A stretch of DNA of 64,000 nucleotides. Source: Paraspadella gotoi. Its lineage: Eukaryota; Chaetognatha. The translations under genes were made by a program, and so were the position numbers. Every line of letters begins with the position of its first letter. The first letter of the stretch is position 1. The DNA lies in contig CM119270.1 in the NCBI GenBank assembly GCA_051294375.1, positions 5,464,152 to 5,528,151 of the forward strand, written 5' to 3'. Below are positions 32,936 through 53,548 of this stretch, in pieces. The notes beneath the pieces were generated by a model that had not been told where the DNA came from, made no database searches, and was given only the letters and a program-made list of their open reading frames with translations.

Positions 32936-33492
32936 CGAGGAGTGAGAGAAAGAGAGAGGAATCGAGGGAATCGTTGGTAGAAACAGAAGGGAGAGAAAAA
33001 AAAACTCTATTAATTCTGCCTCAAAAGTATGTTAAACGAAATTAAGTAAAATAAAGTTGAATTAAGGTAAATAATGTTACAAAAAGTTCACAACGTATTA
33101 ATATTACAAATTAAAAAAATTGAGCTGCTTCAATTATTCTTTTCCTTTTTACAATTTTTTCCCCTCGTGTTTCTTTTCACACTTTCACTCACTCTCCCCC
33201 CCCCAACTTAACTCAAGACTCCGGGAGGTCGGTCGGTCGGTCACTGACTCCGCTCCCACGAGACCACCTGTCTCGAACCTATAAAGATAACAACAACAAC
33301 AACTCCTTCGAGATCCTTGATGACTCTTCTCCTTTCATCGAAATTCAACGAGGAAGAAAAAAAAAACACCCAAAATAGAACAAAACGAAACAAAACAAAA
33401 ATGAAATTAAACAAAACAAAGAAAATAAACAAAACAAAAAAAAACTAAAAAAAACAAAACAAAAAAAACTAAAAAAAAACAAAACAAAAAAA

Positions 33493-41934
<8,442 letters not shown>

Positions 41935-42862
41935 CTGAACGGCGGGGGCGGGGTGGGTGGGGGGGACAGAGAGAGAAAAGTAGGGAGGTGGTTTGGGGGT
42001 GGTTATTTGTAGGTATAGAGAATAAGGCGGAACAGGTTACTAACAGAAGTCCGGTTTAAATATTGTTAATGTGTTTTAATGTGTTAAGATCGTGAAAATA
42101 AAAAAAAAATTAATATTTATCTTTAGGTAAACGCATGGAAGCTATTTTATATTATCCAAAACTATCAATCTGGTTGTAAAAGGACAAAAGACTTGTATTG
42201 CAGACTTTTTCATATTGTAAAAAAATGTTAAATTCTGGCCCGCCTTAATAGAGAATGAGGGAGAAAATATTGGGGAAAAAAAATTAGAGAATGGGGGAGT
42301 TAATATTAACAAAGAGGAAAAGAAGATTAAAAGATATTAAATTTCACGAAAAAAAAGAAGAAAAAAGGAAAAAGAAAAAAAAACGGGAGTGGCACAACCG
42401 TCGGCTTTTTAGGAGATAATCGAATTCCAAGATTTCCATCCAGATTCAGTGGAACAAAAATTTTTTTTGCCTTTTTTATTTTTCTGATTTAACCTTTTTT
42501 CTTAGTTTTGGCTGAGAGATCAGCGATGACTGAATGGGGAAGGTATTTGGTAGGTCAGTCGGTTTGTTTTGTTTTTCTCTTTTTTTAAGTTTTAAATATG
42601 ATTAAAGATAAGAAATATTAAATTACATATTGAGAAAAATATTAGTGCAAGAGTATTCTAAAAACCCCGTTTTTTTAAATCTCAGTAGAAAATATAGTAC
42701 TTGAAATGAAAAATAATTTAATTCGCTACATAAAATTAACCTGCCAAAACAATTGTAGAACCGGAGTGCTTCATGATTAATTCTAAAAAAGTTTCTCTCT
42801 TTGCAACTCATGCAATTTTATTCGATTGAGGGAGAGAAAAAAATGAAAAAGAGAATTAAAAT

Positions 42863-42934
42863 GAAAAGAGAGAGAGAGAGAGAGAGAGGGGGGGGAGGGG
42901 TAGGGGAAAAAGAGAGATAGAGAGCGAGAGAGAA

Positions 42935-43017
<83 letters not shown>

Positions 43018-43098
43018 GAAGGGGAGGTGTAGGGGAAAGAGAGAGACAGAGAGACAAAGACAGAGAGAGAGAGATAGAGAGCGAGAGAGAGCGAGACC
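42863..43098 (+). repeat. (GA)n compound microsatellite
   Basis: Three GA blocks joined by GGGGAGGGGTAGGGGAAA-type G-rich spacers, which recur twice. Confidence 0.95.
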
Positions 43099-43220
43099 TA
43101 ACGATGGAAGAAAGATTGAATGAGATATCTGATTGACTTCTTTAAAATAAAATTGTGTTGGGATAGAAGCTACAACTACAACAACAACAACTACAACAAC
43201 AACTATAACTACAACTACAT

Positions 43221-43330
43221 CTACGTGGAATAATCACGTGTCTGGCATTCGTCCCTCTTGAATTCTTCGACGAGACGTTTCAAGGTTTCGATCACTTTTC
43301 GTTTCTCCGTCGTTTCTCGATGCCTCTTTG
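43221..43330 (-). CDS. Possible small exon, charged helix
   Basis: After a CTTCCACAG acceptor the minus strand reads two bases plus 36 codons to TAG. It codes KRHRETTEKRKVIETLKRLV and continues through EEFKRDECQTRDYST. It could be a last exon. It could instead be an internal exon ending at a weak GTGATT donor, whose phase would fit the first known astacin exon 1.3 kb downstream. Neither choice is proved. Confidence 0.28.
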
Positions 43331-43557
43331 CTGTGGAAGAGAGAAACTTATAATCGCGCACTCTTTCTTTCTCTCTCTTTCTATCTCTACCTCTCTTTCT
43401 ATCTGTTTCTGTTTTCCAGATTGGATTTTGTTTCACTAATTGATTTTTTTTTCCCTTAATTTCACTTTACCATTTAATTTTTAACGTTGACAGTCAAACG
43501 AAATCGACAAAGTTTTAAAACTGTTTTTGTCATTTCTCAAATTACGATGGGGAAGCG

Positions 43558-43560
43558 ATT

Positions 43561-43643
<83 letters not shown>

Positions 43644-43725
43644 CAGGTGCCCATTTTCAGTTTGGCGGTTGTTTATGGGAATTCGCTCGCAGTTTTGAAT
43701 CGGGGTCGCCTCTCTCTCTCCTCTC

Positions 43726-43756
<31 letters not shown>

Positions 43757-43760
43757 CTTT
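43558..43760 (+). repeat. (GA)n block then (CT)n block
   Basis: GA repeat at 43558-43640 and CT repeat at 43709-43760 with about 70 bases between, so the pair could fold as a hairpin. Confidence 0.93.
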
Positions 43761-45429
43761 CAACTCAACCGCCGCAACTCACCTACCTTACGCTCACCAC
43801 CCGAAACTTACCAATTCCCACCCCAACAGTTTCGCCCTAACTCACACACCAAACTTACCCACCACAACTCACTTACTCGACACATCCAATTCAACTTACC
43901 CGATGCAACTCACTCGCCGCAACTTACCCAAGCTGCTGCCAAGGAGTAGGAAAACAACAAGTAAACTCGCTCTTAATCGCATCTTTCAGGTCGGATGAGG
44001 AGGAGCTGGTTTATTAAGTGGAGTGATGTGAGATTCACAGGAGTGACGCGGCTGGAGTGTTAATTTGGGTCGACGATAATTATCTGTTACAAAAAAAGAC
44101 AGGGGTTAAAATTACTATGTATCAAAAGATCGACGAACAGGATGTTGCATATCAGCTGTCTAGTCGAACTACAAGAGAAGAAATAAAAGAGGACCCATTT
44201 TATACCCAAAGAAATGAGTTATATAAGCAGGAACCGGAGACGATTAGAAAGTTAAATATGAGAAGAGGAAGAGTGTGACACTACGAAAAAAATTCAACTG
44301 AAAAACTTGAAAAAATATACAGTTAATATCATAGCATTGCCCAGTTTTAACCAACAATTAATTATTATTTCTTCATGACTTCGTAGCTTATTGAATAATA
44401 CTCATTATTACCATAATTACCATATCATAATTACCAATAGGTACTGGGTTTAATTCTAACCTACCCTACGGGAAGCGTAAGGAGGGTTTTGAAAATGAAA
44501 TAAATTTCCTAGCCTGTTGGTAGGGTTAAAAAAGTTATTGAAGTTATCTTTAGCCCATTTAGCTAATTTAACACAATCATAGGTTAATTTATTTAATATC
44601 ATTTTATTAAAGATTTTATATTTAGGTTTTAAAATCCAAAGCTAATGAATTAATTAGATTTAAAAACCTAAATTTAAGATAATCAAAATATAGTTGTTTT
44701 TAGCTATTATATGTTTATTTTATATTTTTATAAATAGCTAAATATTTATTTTTATAATTCAAAATATTTCTAAGCATATAGAAGATTTTCCTTTTTCTCT
44801 TCCAATAGTGACGCATTTCTTCCATTTCATAGTTCTACTTTTTTTTCTTCACCACTTTTGAAGAAAATATCCCCAAACTTGTCCTCGTCGTTTTCGTCGT
44901 CGTCTTCGTCGTCGTCTTCGTCGTTGTCAGCGACATCATCATCATCATTGTCGTAATGAGAACAATTTCCTTTCAGGTCCCGACATTTATAACAGGTATT
45001 TTGATTGCGCAATGTAACGTGACTTCTCGGTCCTTTTACCCGAAAGACGGAAATCACGTTTTTATACCAGTTTTGTTCTCAGGTGATGATTTAAAAGAAA
45101 ATCATAGAGTGAATTTAGTCACAACTTTGTGACGAATGAGCTTTCCAGATCTTTGTAAGATACGAACAAAATTCAAGGATTTGTTTTCATATTTTTGTTT
45201 ACCCCTGATATCTCAGCGACCAGGGTCATGGTACGACTAGATTTCGGGCACTAAAAACTATATTTTCGAATCCGGGAAAATTATTTTCAAAATCGTTCGA
45301 TATAAGCAGTAGAGTGGAGCACTCAAGAACAAAAAATTTATTTGAATGATCGAACAATGATATTTAGATGTGAGATGGTATGATTAACTAGTACAAAAAA
45401 TATTTTGTTTATATTATCTCGGGAACAGA

Positions 45430-45835
45430 ATAGTAAAATATAATATATTTGTAGTAATATCCTTATAAAATAGTAAATTTTAAAAATAATTTTTATAAAA
45501 CTTTTATTAAAGATTCAGATTCTTCATAAAAAGTTGAATCAAAAATATAAAACATGTTATCAAAAATTCTGTCATCTTCAATGTTTAAAATAAGAAAAAA
45601 GGTTAAAATTCCTGACTTTTTTATTCTCTGTAGTAGAAACTTATATATGTTAAAATGTTTTAGTCATTTTTTGTGGTCTAAACATTAAAATATCATATAA
45701 CATATTTTATAAAAGTTTCTTAGTTTTTTACAGCGAATCCAAATCAGTTCTTAAAAATAAAAAAAAATTATTTTGAAATTTGACGATTTTATAAGGATAT
45801 TACTACATAAATAATTGAATTTGCTATACTGTTAT
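45430..45835. mobile_element. A/T-rich MITE-like element with long imperfect inverted ends
   Basis: Near the left end the sequence reads GTAGTAATATCCTTATAAAAT. Near the right end ATTTTATAAGGATATTACTAC is its near-exact reverse complement, and pairing extends further with mismatches. The interior is about 300 bp, A/T-rich and without a frame. Confidence 0.6.
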
Positions 45836-45942
45836 GCTAAAAAATTGTTTAAAAGGATTTAAAATTCATTAATTATATGTCCATAGGCAGCAAAAAAATA
45901 ATGTTCAATCACTCAATTTTTTCATCACTCCACCCTAATAAG

Positions 45943-46047
45943 CAGTCCCTGAGCGCGAAGCCGGGACCTTTGAGTTACGAGGCGAATGACTTGCCTCCTG
46001 CACCAATGGCCGCTGATGAGCACTTGGTGGATTTTAGTCCACCTTAA
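45943..46047 (-). mobile_element. SINE-like repeat, partial inverted copy
   Basis: The plus strand reads AAGCAGTCCCTGAGC and continues to GGATTTTAGTCCACC, the reverse complement of about the first half of the 55061 repeat with a block missing in the middle. It is degenerate. Confidence 0.5.
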
Positions 46048-46185
46048 TTGGTACGTTTATAATTTGACGATGGACAGGTTTTCCTAAAATTCCAGCTCGA
46101 AAAACGTGACTCTCAAAAATCAAGCTCTAAAAACGTGGCTATCAAAAAAAACTCCAAAATTAATTAGATTGCGTAACCGTTGCAC

Positions 46186-46240
46186 TATGGCAACAGCCGG
46201 GTTGCCTGTGATGCCCATTGGGATGGGGCATCTCACTGAG
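46186..46240 (+). repeat. Dispersed repeat fragment, second copy
   Basis: It holds ATGGCAACAGCCGGGTTGCC and GATGCCCATTGGGATGGGGC, matching the minus strand at 37819-37870, and diverges after CATCTCACTG. Confidence 0.65.
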
Positions 46241-47178
46241 CCAATGGATTTGGCTGAAGGATGGTGGACGTGAGGCGGTGTGAATATACCGCCACAGCAC
46301 CGTAATTATTTCGGTTATACTTATTTCTCTTGTCATATGGAGATAATTATTAAACCACGGAAAAATTTTTAGGTTTAAATTACGTAATAGTTTAATAAAC
46401 GTGTATGACGACTGTTTCGGAAAACATCGACTCAGCAGCTTTCGAAAAAAAAGGAAAAAAAATTACAGAAGCGGAAATAAAAAAATTTCTCTGTCATTTT
46501 TTTTTTCAACTTCTTCTTCCGAGATTTAATTTTTTTAATAACCTAAAAGAAAATAACAATTAAAGAAGAACGATATCAACGATCAGGACGAAAGTTACGA
46601 CAACAGTTAACGCGATTTCTTCAACAACGAAAAATTAAAACGAGGACTATTTGGAATTAGTAGTATATTATTATATTAATAGTAGTTCAGTGTAAACATT
46701 CTAAGAATCAATGATGGAAAAAACTTCATGACGGTGGCGAAATTTATAAATATCAGACGATTTCATAAATATCTTTCACACTCAACATTTGCGAGTTCTG
46801 AGTAAAAAAGAGGAGAAAATTTATGAAAAAAAAAATATTGGGCACTCTTTTCCGAAAGCGCGATATTAAACGAGATATTAGGGTTAAATTTAAGTTGAAG
46901 GATTAAGAGTCTATATGTTGGAGAGAAATTAATCAACTATTCCTTCAGGTAATAATTACTTATTATTTTGAAGAAAATACGTCAAGAAAGACTGATACTA
47001 GAAATTAATTGTCAAAAATCGAAAAAAAATGATTTACAATCAATTTACAATACAAAATTACAATTTGTCGCATCGAAAGAGTCAAAAGGTTTAATCGTAG
47101 TGAAAATAAGATTAAGGGAAATGTCTCCCGGGTTGAAAAACAGAGAGAAAAAAACAACAGAAACGGTAATTCAAATGT

Positions 47179-47435
47179 GTTGCGCCGCAATGACTGCCTT
47201 ATCACCAGTATTTCTCGTGACATGACATTATATGACATGACGCTACATGACATGACGTGCGCTCGCAGACGCTTAGATTTGAGGTTTTTTTCTGTCTTAA
47301 CAAATGAGCGATCGTGAACTATAGGCAAATTTTATACATTTTTAACGTAAGTGTGACAGTCCGACGGACAGATATACCGACCGACCGACCGAAAAGTGAC
47401 TTATGGAGTTACTCAGCGAGTACACGCGGCGAAAG
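47179..47435. mobile_element. MITE-like element, copy 2
   Basis: It starts TTCAAATGTGTTGCGCCGC just like 24962 and contains the same TTCTGTCTTAACAAATGAGC segment and GACCGACCGA units. It ends GCGGCGAAAG, so the right inverted end has decayed. It is about 120 bp shorter than copy 1. Confidence 0.65.
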
Positions 47436-47713
47436 TAAAAATCCCCCGAGTGGTGTCGTCAAAACGAAAGAATTTCTTCGTTAATCTCATCTCATTAAAA
47501 AGAGAAAAGAAGAGAAATAAAAAGGAAAAACGGAAGAAGAAGGACTCAATGCTTTGTCAATTAAATTTATTAATATTCAAAAAAGAATTTAAGTTAAAGC
47601 CTTTTTTTTTTAACGACGTCCCTTCCAGTCCAGACGACGACATTCAATGTCCGAAGGAGGAATCTGGCTACGTTCCGTGAAGGTCGTTCTTCTTTTAACA
47701 AATCGTAAACGGA

Positions 47714-47715
<2 letters not shown>

Positions 47716-47805
<90 letters not shown>
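47716..47805 (+). repeat. (AAT)n trinucleotide repeat
   Basis: About 30 AAT units. Confidence 0.98.
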
Positions 47806-47806
<1 letters not shown>

Positions 47807-48434
47807 TTTTCCGAGGTCTGCGAATTGCGGGTTTGAGTTAAGGAGAGGGTAAGGTGTAAAGAAATAGGAAAAGAGGTAAGGAATAGGGAGAACGAAGGAT
47901 GGAGGGAAGAAGGGATGAATGAAAGGTCAAAGTCTGAATGTGCAAGAATGAAAGCGTAAAGAATATAATATGTAAAAAAAAAAAACAGAACGTAGGTTTA
48001 AAATTGATAATTCTCCCATTTGCTTCTAACAGTTTTTTTATCCTCGGGGGGAAAAATATAGTTCTCAACCAATTTTATGGGCAAAAAAAAGTGGGAAGGG
48101 AAAAAAGATGAAATTTATGAAGAAAAAAAATCGAGACTAAGATTTTGTAAGGAAAATAAAATGAGAAAAGAAGAGATTAAATGAATTTTTTTTTTTAAAG
48201 TCGGGAAATTAGGGACACTAATTGAGTAGAGTCACTGGAAAGAAAATAAAAGCAATAACCATGATTGTCTTTTGTTTTTGTTGAATTTTAATAGTTTAGT
48301 TTTTACTTTTAAACATAACCACGATTAGAAATTAGATAAGGAAATCCTGAAGTGGGGACAAAGGATGTTGCCACGTGTCAAGTCTCCACTCTCACTGCGA
48401 TTTTCGCTTCATTTCTGAGAACGTTGCGGCGGGA

Positions 48435-48737
48435 ATGAGACAACGAATGCCGAAGAACTTCGAAGCGCCCCCTTTGCCGATCTGTTCAGCATCGCAGTCG
48501 AACGATTTATCGCCGCCTCACTGTTCAGCACCGTTGACGAACTATCGAGCGCAAGAGCCAATTGCCGAGCGATTCAACGAAATTAGAAAGACGCTCAAGG
48601 ATTTGGGCGTCGAAAAATTTGCCTTACATGAAGTAATCCTCATCAAATCGAGGTCATCTTCTCTCTTTTTACGCTTCAGAAGCTCAGTTTCGGACAACAT
48701 CAGCCGGAAAAAAAAACAACAACGACAACCAAGATAA
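48435..48737 (+). CDS. Possible exon of unknown gene
   Basis: An open frame of 101 residues from an ATG (start MRQRMPKNFEAPPLPICSAS), open back to about 48375, ends at TAA. The part AERFNEIRKTLKDLGVEKFA looks like genuine protein and the base composition is more balanced than its flanks. The tail after about 48660 is low complexity. A good polypyrimidine acceptor at 47632 precedes a short frame that could be an upstream exon, but no chain with matching phase was proved. It lies 0.6 kb before the LU gene on the same strand. Confidence 0.3.
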   Translation: MRQRMPKNFEAPPLPICSASQSNDLSPPHCSAPLTNYRAQEPIAERFNEIRKTLKDLGVEKFALHEVILIKSRSSSLFLRFRSSVSDNISRKKKQQRQPR

Positions 48738-49335
48738 CAACGACAACGGGGACGCGACTTCGCGCGAAGGTCAGAAATTAATCTCGACGTCGCAAAATCC
48801 GATATCTCGTTTTAGGCGAAATAAGAAATAAAAAAAAAATATATCAAGTTTTTTAGCGCGGGTTGATAACGAGAGTCGAGGTGAGAGCTGTGAGGCTTAC
48901 TTTTCGGATACCTACGACGTAACCATATAAAAAAGATTTTTGTCGTTACGATCAATTTAATTCGTGCGGCTCTGATACATGAACAGAACCTGATCGAACG
49001 AGGTTGTTCTCTCTCTTGAGGTTTATTGTGTAAGCAGATTGTAAACAATTGTTTCTCGATAAAGTTTGAAGAACTTAAACATGATGTAAACAGAACGTAA
49101 ACAAATGATTCTTAAAACGAATGGACTGGATTGCATTAAAAAAACAACAACAGCTTTTCTAAAGGAGGAAAAAGAAGAAAAGAAAAACGAAAAGAAAAAA
49201 AAAAGAAAAAATAAATAAAAAATAAAATAAAAATAAAATGAATAAATTGTTTCGCCAATTTTAAATCCACCAAAATGTATAGCTTTATTTGAGTTATTTC
49301 AGTGATAAAATATTTTCTGACAAAGGATTAAAACA

Positions 49336-49576
49336 ATGCAAAATAGTCTCCTCTTTTGCCTGTTTTTGATTTTTGTGACGTCCTCCTTGAATCACTGTGA
49401 TGCAGTGAGGTGTTACTTTTGTGATTCTCGACAACATGTGAGTATCAGCAAGAAAAGCTTTTAAGTTTTGTCTGATAATCGCGTCATGGAGTGATTTTTT
49501 TTATTCATTAATCCACACATAAATTACTAAATTTTGCTTTTGTAAGTTGTAACTTACTTTTTTTTCATATTTTATT

Positions 49577-49615
<39 letters not shown>

Positions 49616-50526
49616 CCTCTCTCTTTCTCTCTTTCTCCTCTTCCTTCTTAACCCTCAGAAAGAATGCGGGGAGCCTTTCGAAGCGATCCCCGCCTTGGAG
49701 ATGGACTGCGACGCTTTGGAGCAACGACAGCGGGCGGGCGATTGGAACGGCACCCTTCCTGGACCCGGAGGATACGCCCACTGCAGGAAGATTCACCAGA
49801 AGGGTGAGACGGTACTGTTTTTCTTAATGGAGCAGTTAGTGCAATGCGTTTCATGATTGAATCATCTTGCTCTAGGCCAAGAGAAAACAAAATTTAGGCG
49901 TCAATTTGATAATAATTTTTCAATAAATTTATAAATTTTTAAAAAAAAATGTAATCCGAAAAGTATTTTTGTCTTTTTTTGTCTATTTTTATTCTTTTTA
50001 TCATTATTTTGTCTTTTTTGTCTTTTTCTCCAGTTGTGACAGACAAAACCTACGAGATAACTATCCGACAATGCGCGTTCAACTTCAGAAGCGACTCGTC
50101 CCCTTACTCTTCCGCCGATGACACGTTCAGGTGATTGAGAAAAGGATTCAGAGAGGTATGGCGTGAATCGACTGTGAGTGTGCCTTGATTTAAAGCTCGC
50201 AGAATTCTGCTATTTGGTAAGAGGGACTGACGCCATAACCCACCTAAGCCTGTCTAAATTCAGGTTGTTTATTACATCAATGGATAATTTGATATTGTAA
50301 AATTCATAACCTTCCCGTCTAATATTCAATTCTATTCTATTCTATTCAATAATATTATATTTTAGGAGAAAAAAAACAATTTATTTGTTTTTAATCAACA
50401 CGAATTGTATTATTAGTAAGACATGTTTCGACTCTTGAGTTTAGAGTCTTCATCAGTTATGACAATCAATTATTTTTTACTCTTATAACATTAGGTTAGA
50501 AGAGAGAGAGAGAGAGAGAGAGAAGA

Positions 50527-50567
<41 letters not shown>

Positions 50568-53503
50568 AAAGGGAGTTTCAACAAGAATGAGCAAAGGCAG
50601 TGGTTCCACAGAATAGAAGGACATCGTAGGGTGAAGATAAGATCAGGGAAGAAGTTGGGTGAAATTTGAAATAAGAGAGAGAGAGAGACAGGGTAAGAGA
50701 AAATCTTTACATTTTTGTAATGTATAACAATGATAGAGAAATAAATAACAAACTTAATTATAGTTAAACTAATAGTAACATTGTAAAATAAATTAATGAG
50801 TTAAAGAAGTTGAAATTGAAATAGAAGAATAAGTGATGAGGGATAGGTAAGTAAAGAGTTAGTGAAAATTAAGTTGAGAGAAAGAGCTCAAAATGAGCTG
50901 GCCCCCCCCCCCCGGGTTGGCAAGGTGGGACGTTGCGATAGGCTCGGGTCATTGGCTTGTCATGGGCTGAGAAGATATGACTGTGGAGTGTGACATTTCG
51001 GGACCTGGTAGTGATCCTCCTGGGAAAATGCCTAACGCCACTCGAATATCTCTCTGGCCTGATAGGCCTGCCGATGGCCCTCCTCTCACCTGACGGTGAG
51101 GTGGCGATGCCTGCCTTCTTGCCTGCTTTGGTGCAGGAGATACAGACTCCTCTCCCTCCTCCTGTAGCCGTCGTTTGGACGACGCCCAGTGTGAGAAGAG
51201 TCATGCCAGGTTGCTACAGGCTCGGGAGAGGTATCGGTCGTCCATTGCCTGCTGGGAGGTCTCCGCCTGACCCGTTGAGCTCATTTTGACTCTTTCTCTC
51301 AACTTAATTTTCACTAACTCTTTACTTACCTATCCCTCATCACTTATTCTTCTATTTCAATTTCAACTTCTTTAACTCATTAATTTATTTTACAATGTTA
51401 CTATTAGTTTAACTATTAAGTTTGTTATTATTTTCTCTATCATTGTTATACATTACAAAAATGTAAAGATTTTCTCTTACCCTGTCTCTCTCTCTCTCTC
51501 TCTCTCTTATTCTCAAATTTCACCCAACTTCTTCCCTGATCTTATCTTCACCTGTCCTCATATCTGACCACTGTCCTTTGCTCAATTCTTTGTTGGAAAC
51601 TCCCTCTTTTGCTCTCTCTCTCTCTCTCTCTCTCTCATCATCCTCTAATGTTAAAGAGTAAAAATATATTGATTGTCATAACTGATGACTCTAAAACTCA
51701 AGAGTCGAAACATGTCTTACTAATAATACAATTCGTTGATAAAAACAAATAAATTGTTTTTTTTCTCCTAAAGTTCAAAACACAACGAAATTGATAGTTT
51801 ATACACAATAATATTATAATATTCAATTTCCTCTAACATGTTTTTGGCTCTTTCTTTTTTTGTTCTTAATCATCGGTGAAAATGCTAAAAATTAACTGGC
51901 TAACCGTTAAAATTGGTTAATTTATCAACTATAATTATTTATGATTAAAATAGGTAACCAAAAATATTTTTATTTTCAATATGTTAGGTTTTCCTACTAA
52001 ACCTAGGTGCGGGCTATTCACTTTGTATGACTTTAAGCATTGAAGACGTGTTTTACAGTTTAGCATCATATATTGTTGTAATATAAACATAACGAAGTAT
52101 AAACGTTCAAAAATAAGCAAATATCCAATTGTATAGAACCATAATGAATTCGCGTAATAAAACCGTAAGGGCAGCCGTAAAGCATCGGAAAAAGCATCGG
52201 AAAAGGCATCGGAAAGAGATCGAGAAAGCAGCCGTAAAGCATCGGAAAAAGCGTCGGAATGGGATCCGAGAAAGCAGCCGCTGGACTGTGAAACAGATTA
52301 TACAACGATTTAATATAAAATGTTCGAATTTATAACGCATTAAAAACTTATTAAAAACGAGTTAAAACCATTTAAACGGACCTGGTATACACGTCTAACT
52401 TTATAGAAATTTGGCGATTACATAAGCATAAAAAATATACATTTTAACTTTCGAAATAAACGGCGTTGAATAAGCAGAGAATTTGGCATTAAATTCGAAG
52501 CAGCAAAAAACGGTAACGTGCAGGATATCATCTGTGAACCGAATTAAAAATAGGACGAGAGAGAAAAGACTGGTTTCTCGCGAATGCGGGGTAAACAAAA
52601 GATCAGTTTTCGAAACGAAGTAAAAAATATTCTTTCTTTTTTGTTCTTAATCATCGGTGAAAATGCTAAAAATTAACTGGCTAACCGTTAAAATTGGTTA
52701 ATTATCAACTATAATTATTTATGATTAAAATAGGTAACCAAAATAATTTTTATTTTCAATATGTTAGGTTTTCCTACTAAACCTAGGTGCGGGCTATTCA
52801 CTTTGTATGACTTTAAGCATTGAAGACGTGTTTTACAGTTTAGCATCATATATTGTTGTAATATAAACATAACGAAGTATAAACGTTCAAAATAAGCAAA
52901 TATCCAATTGTATAGAACCATAATGAATTCGCGTAATAAAACCGTAAGGGCAGCCGTAAAGCATCGGAAAAAGCATCGGAAAAGGCATCGGAAAGAGATC
53001 CGAGAAAGCAGCCGTAAAGCATCGGAAAAGCGTCGGAATGGGATCCGAGAAAGCAGCCGCTGGACTGTGAAACAGATTATACAACAATTTATATAAAATG
53101 TTCGAATTATAAACGCATTAAAAACTTATTAAAAACTAGTTAAAACCATTTTAACGGACCTGGTATACACGTCTAACTTTATAGAAATTTGGCGATTACA
53201 TAAGCATAAAAATATACATTTTAACTTTCGAAATAAACGGCGTTGAATAAGCAGAGAATTTGGCATTAAATTCGAAGCAGCAAAAAACGGTAACGTGCAG
53301 GATATTCATCTGTGAACCGAATTAAAAATAGGACGAGAGAGAAAAGACTGGTTTCTCGCGAATGCGGGGTAAACAAAAAGATCAGTTTTCGAAACGAAGT
53401 AAAAAATATTCTACACAATACTATACTATAGTCCTGTGCAAAATAAAGAGGACACACTCTTAAATCCTAAATAGCGCGCGTTTTATGCATGTATTCAAAA
53501 AAT

Positions 53504-53548
<45 letters not shown>

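Larger units (their letters stand above)
41935..45429. other. Upstream side of the astacin gene; no firm exon
   Basis: The signal-peptide exon should lie in this minus-strand region but was not found. There are GA/CT blocks and one possible exon (43221-43330). A minus-strand frame (44827-45057) has two CxxC-like cysteines before an Asp run and no clear splice sites. Confidence 0.5.
50363..51775. mobile_element. Fold-back element with ~0.5-kb inverted arms carrying hammerhead motifs
   Basis: The left arm (about 50363-50900) and right arm (about 51277-51775) are inverted copies. They match from the outer end (TTTAGGAGAAAAAA) to the inner GAGCTCAAAATGAG / CTCATTTTGA. Each arm contains a (GA)n/(CT)n tract and, near its outer end, a hammerhead ribozyme core. 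The unique centre is about 376 bp and GC-richer. No transposase or reverse transcriptase is present. No clear target duplication was seen. Hammerhead motifs in repeated arms are known from Penelope-like elements and retrozymes; assignment to a non-autonomous Penelope-like element is inference. Confidence 0.75.

Noticed and set aside
44057-44278. 73-residue plus-strand frame
   Set aside because: No motif, no splice sites of note and no neighbouring exon; could be chance.
46968-47225. 85-residue plus-strand frame (MKKIRQERL...)
   Set aside because: Its end runs into the MITE-like element at 47179; A/T-rich with no motif.
50869-51289. Open frames on both strands in the centre of the fold-back element
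   Set aside because: No resemblance to transposase, reverse transcriptase or GIY-YIG nuclease, and both strands are open because the DNA is GC-rich.
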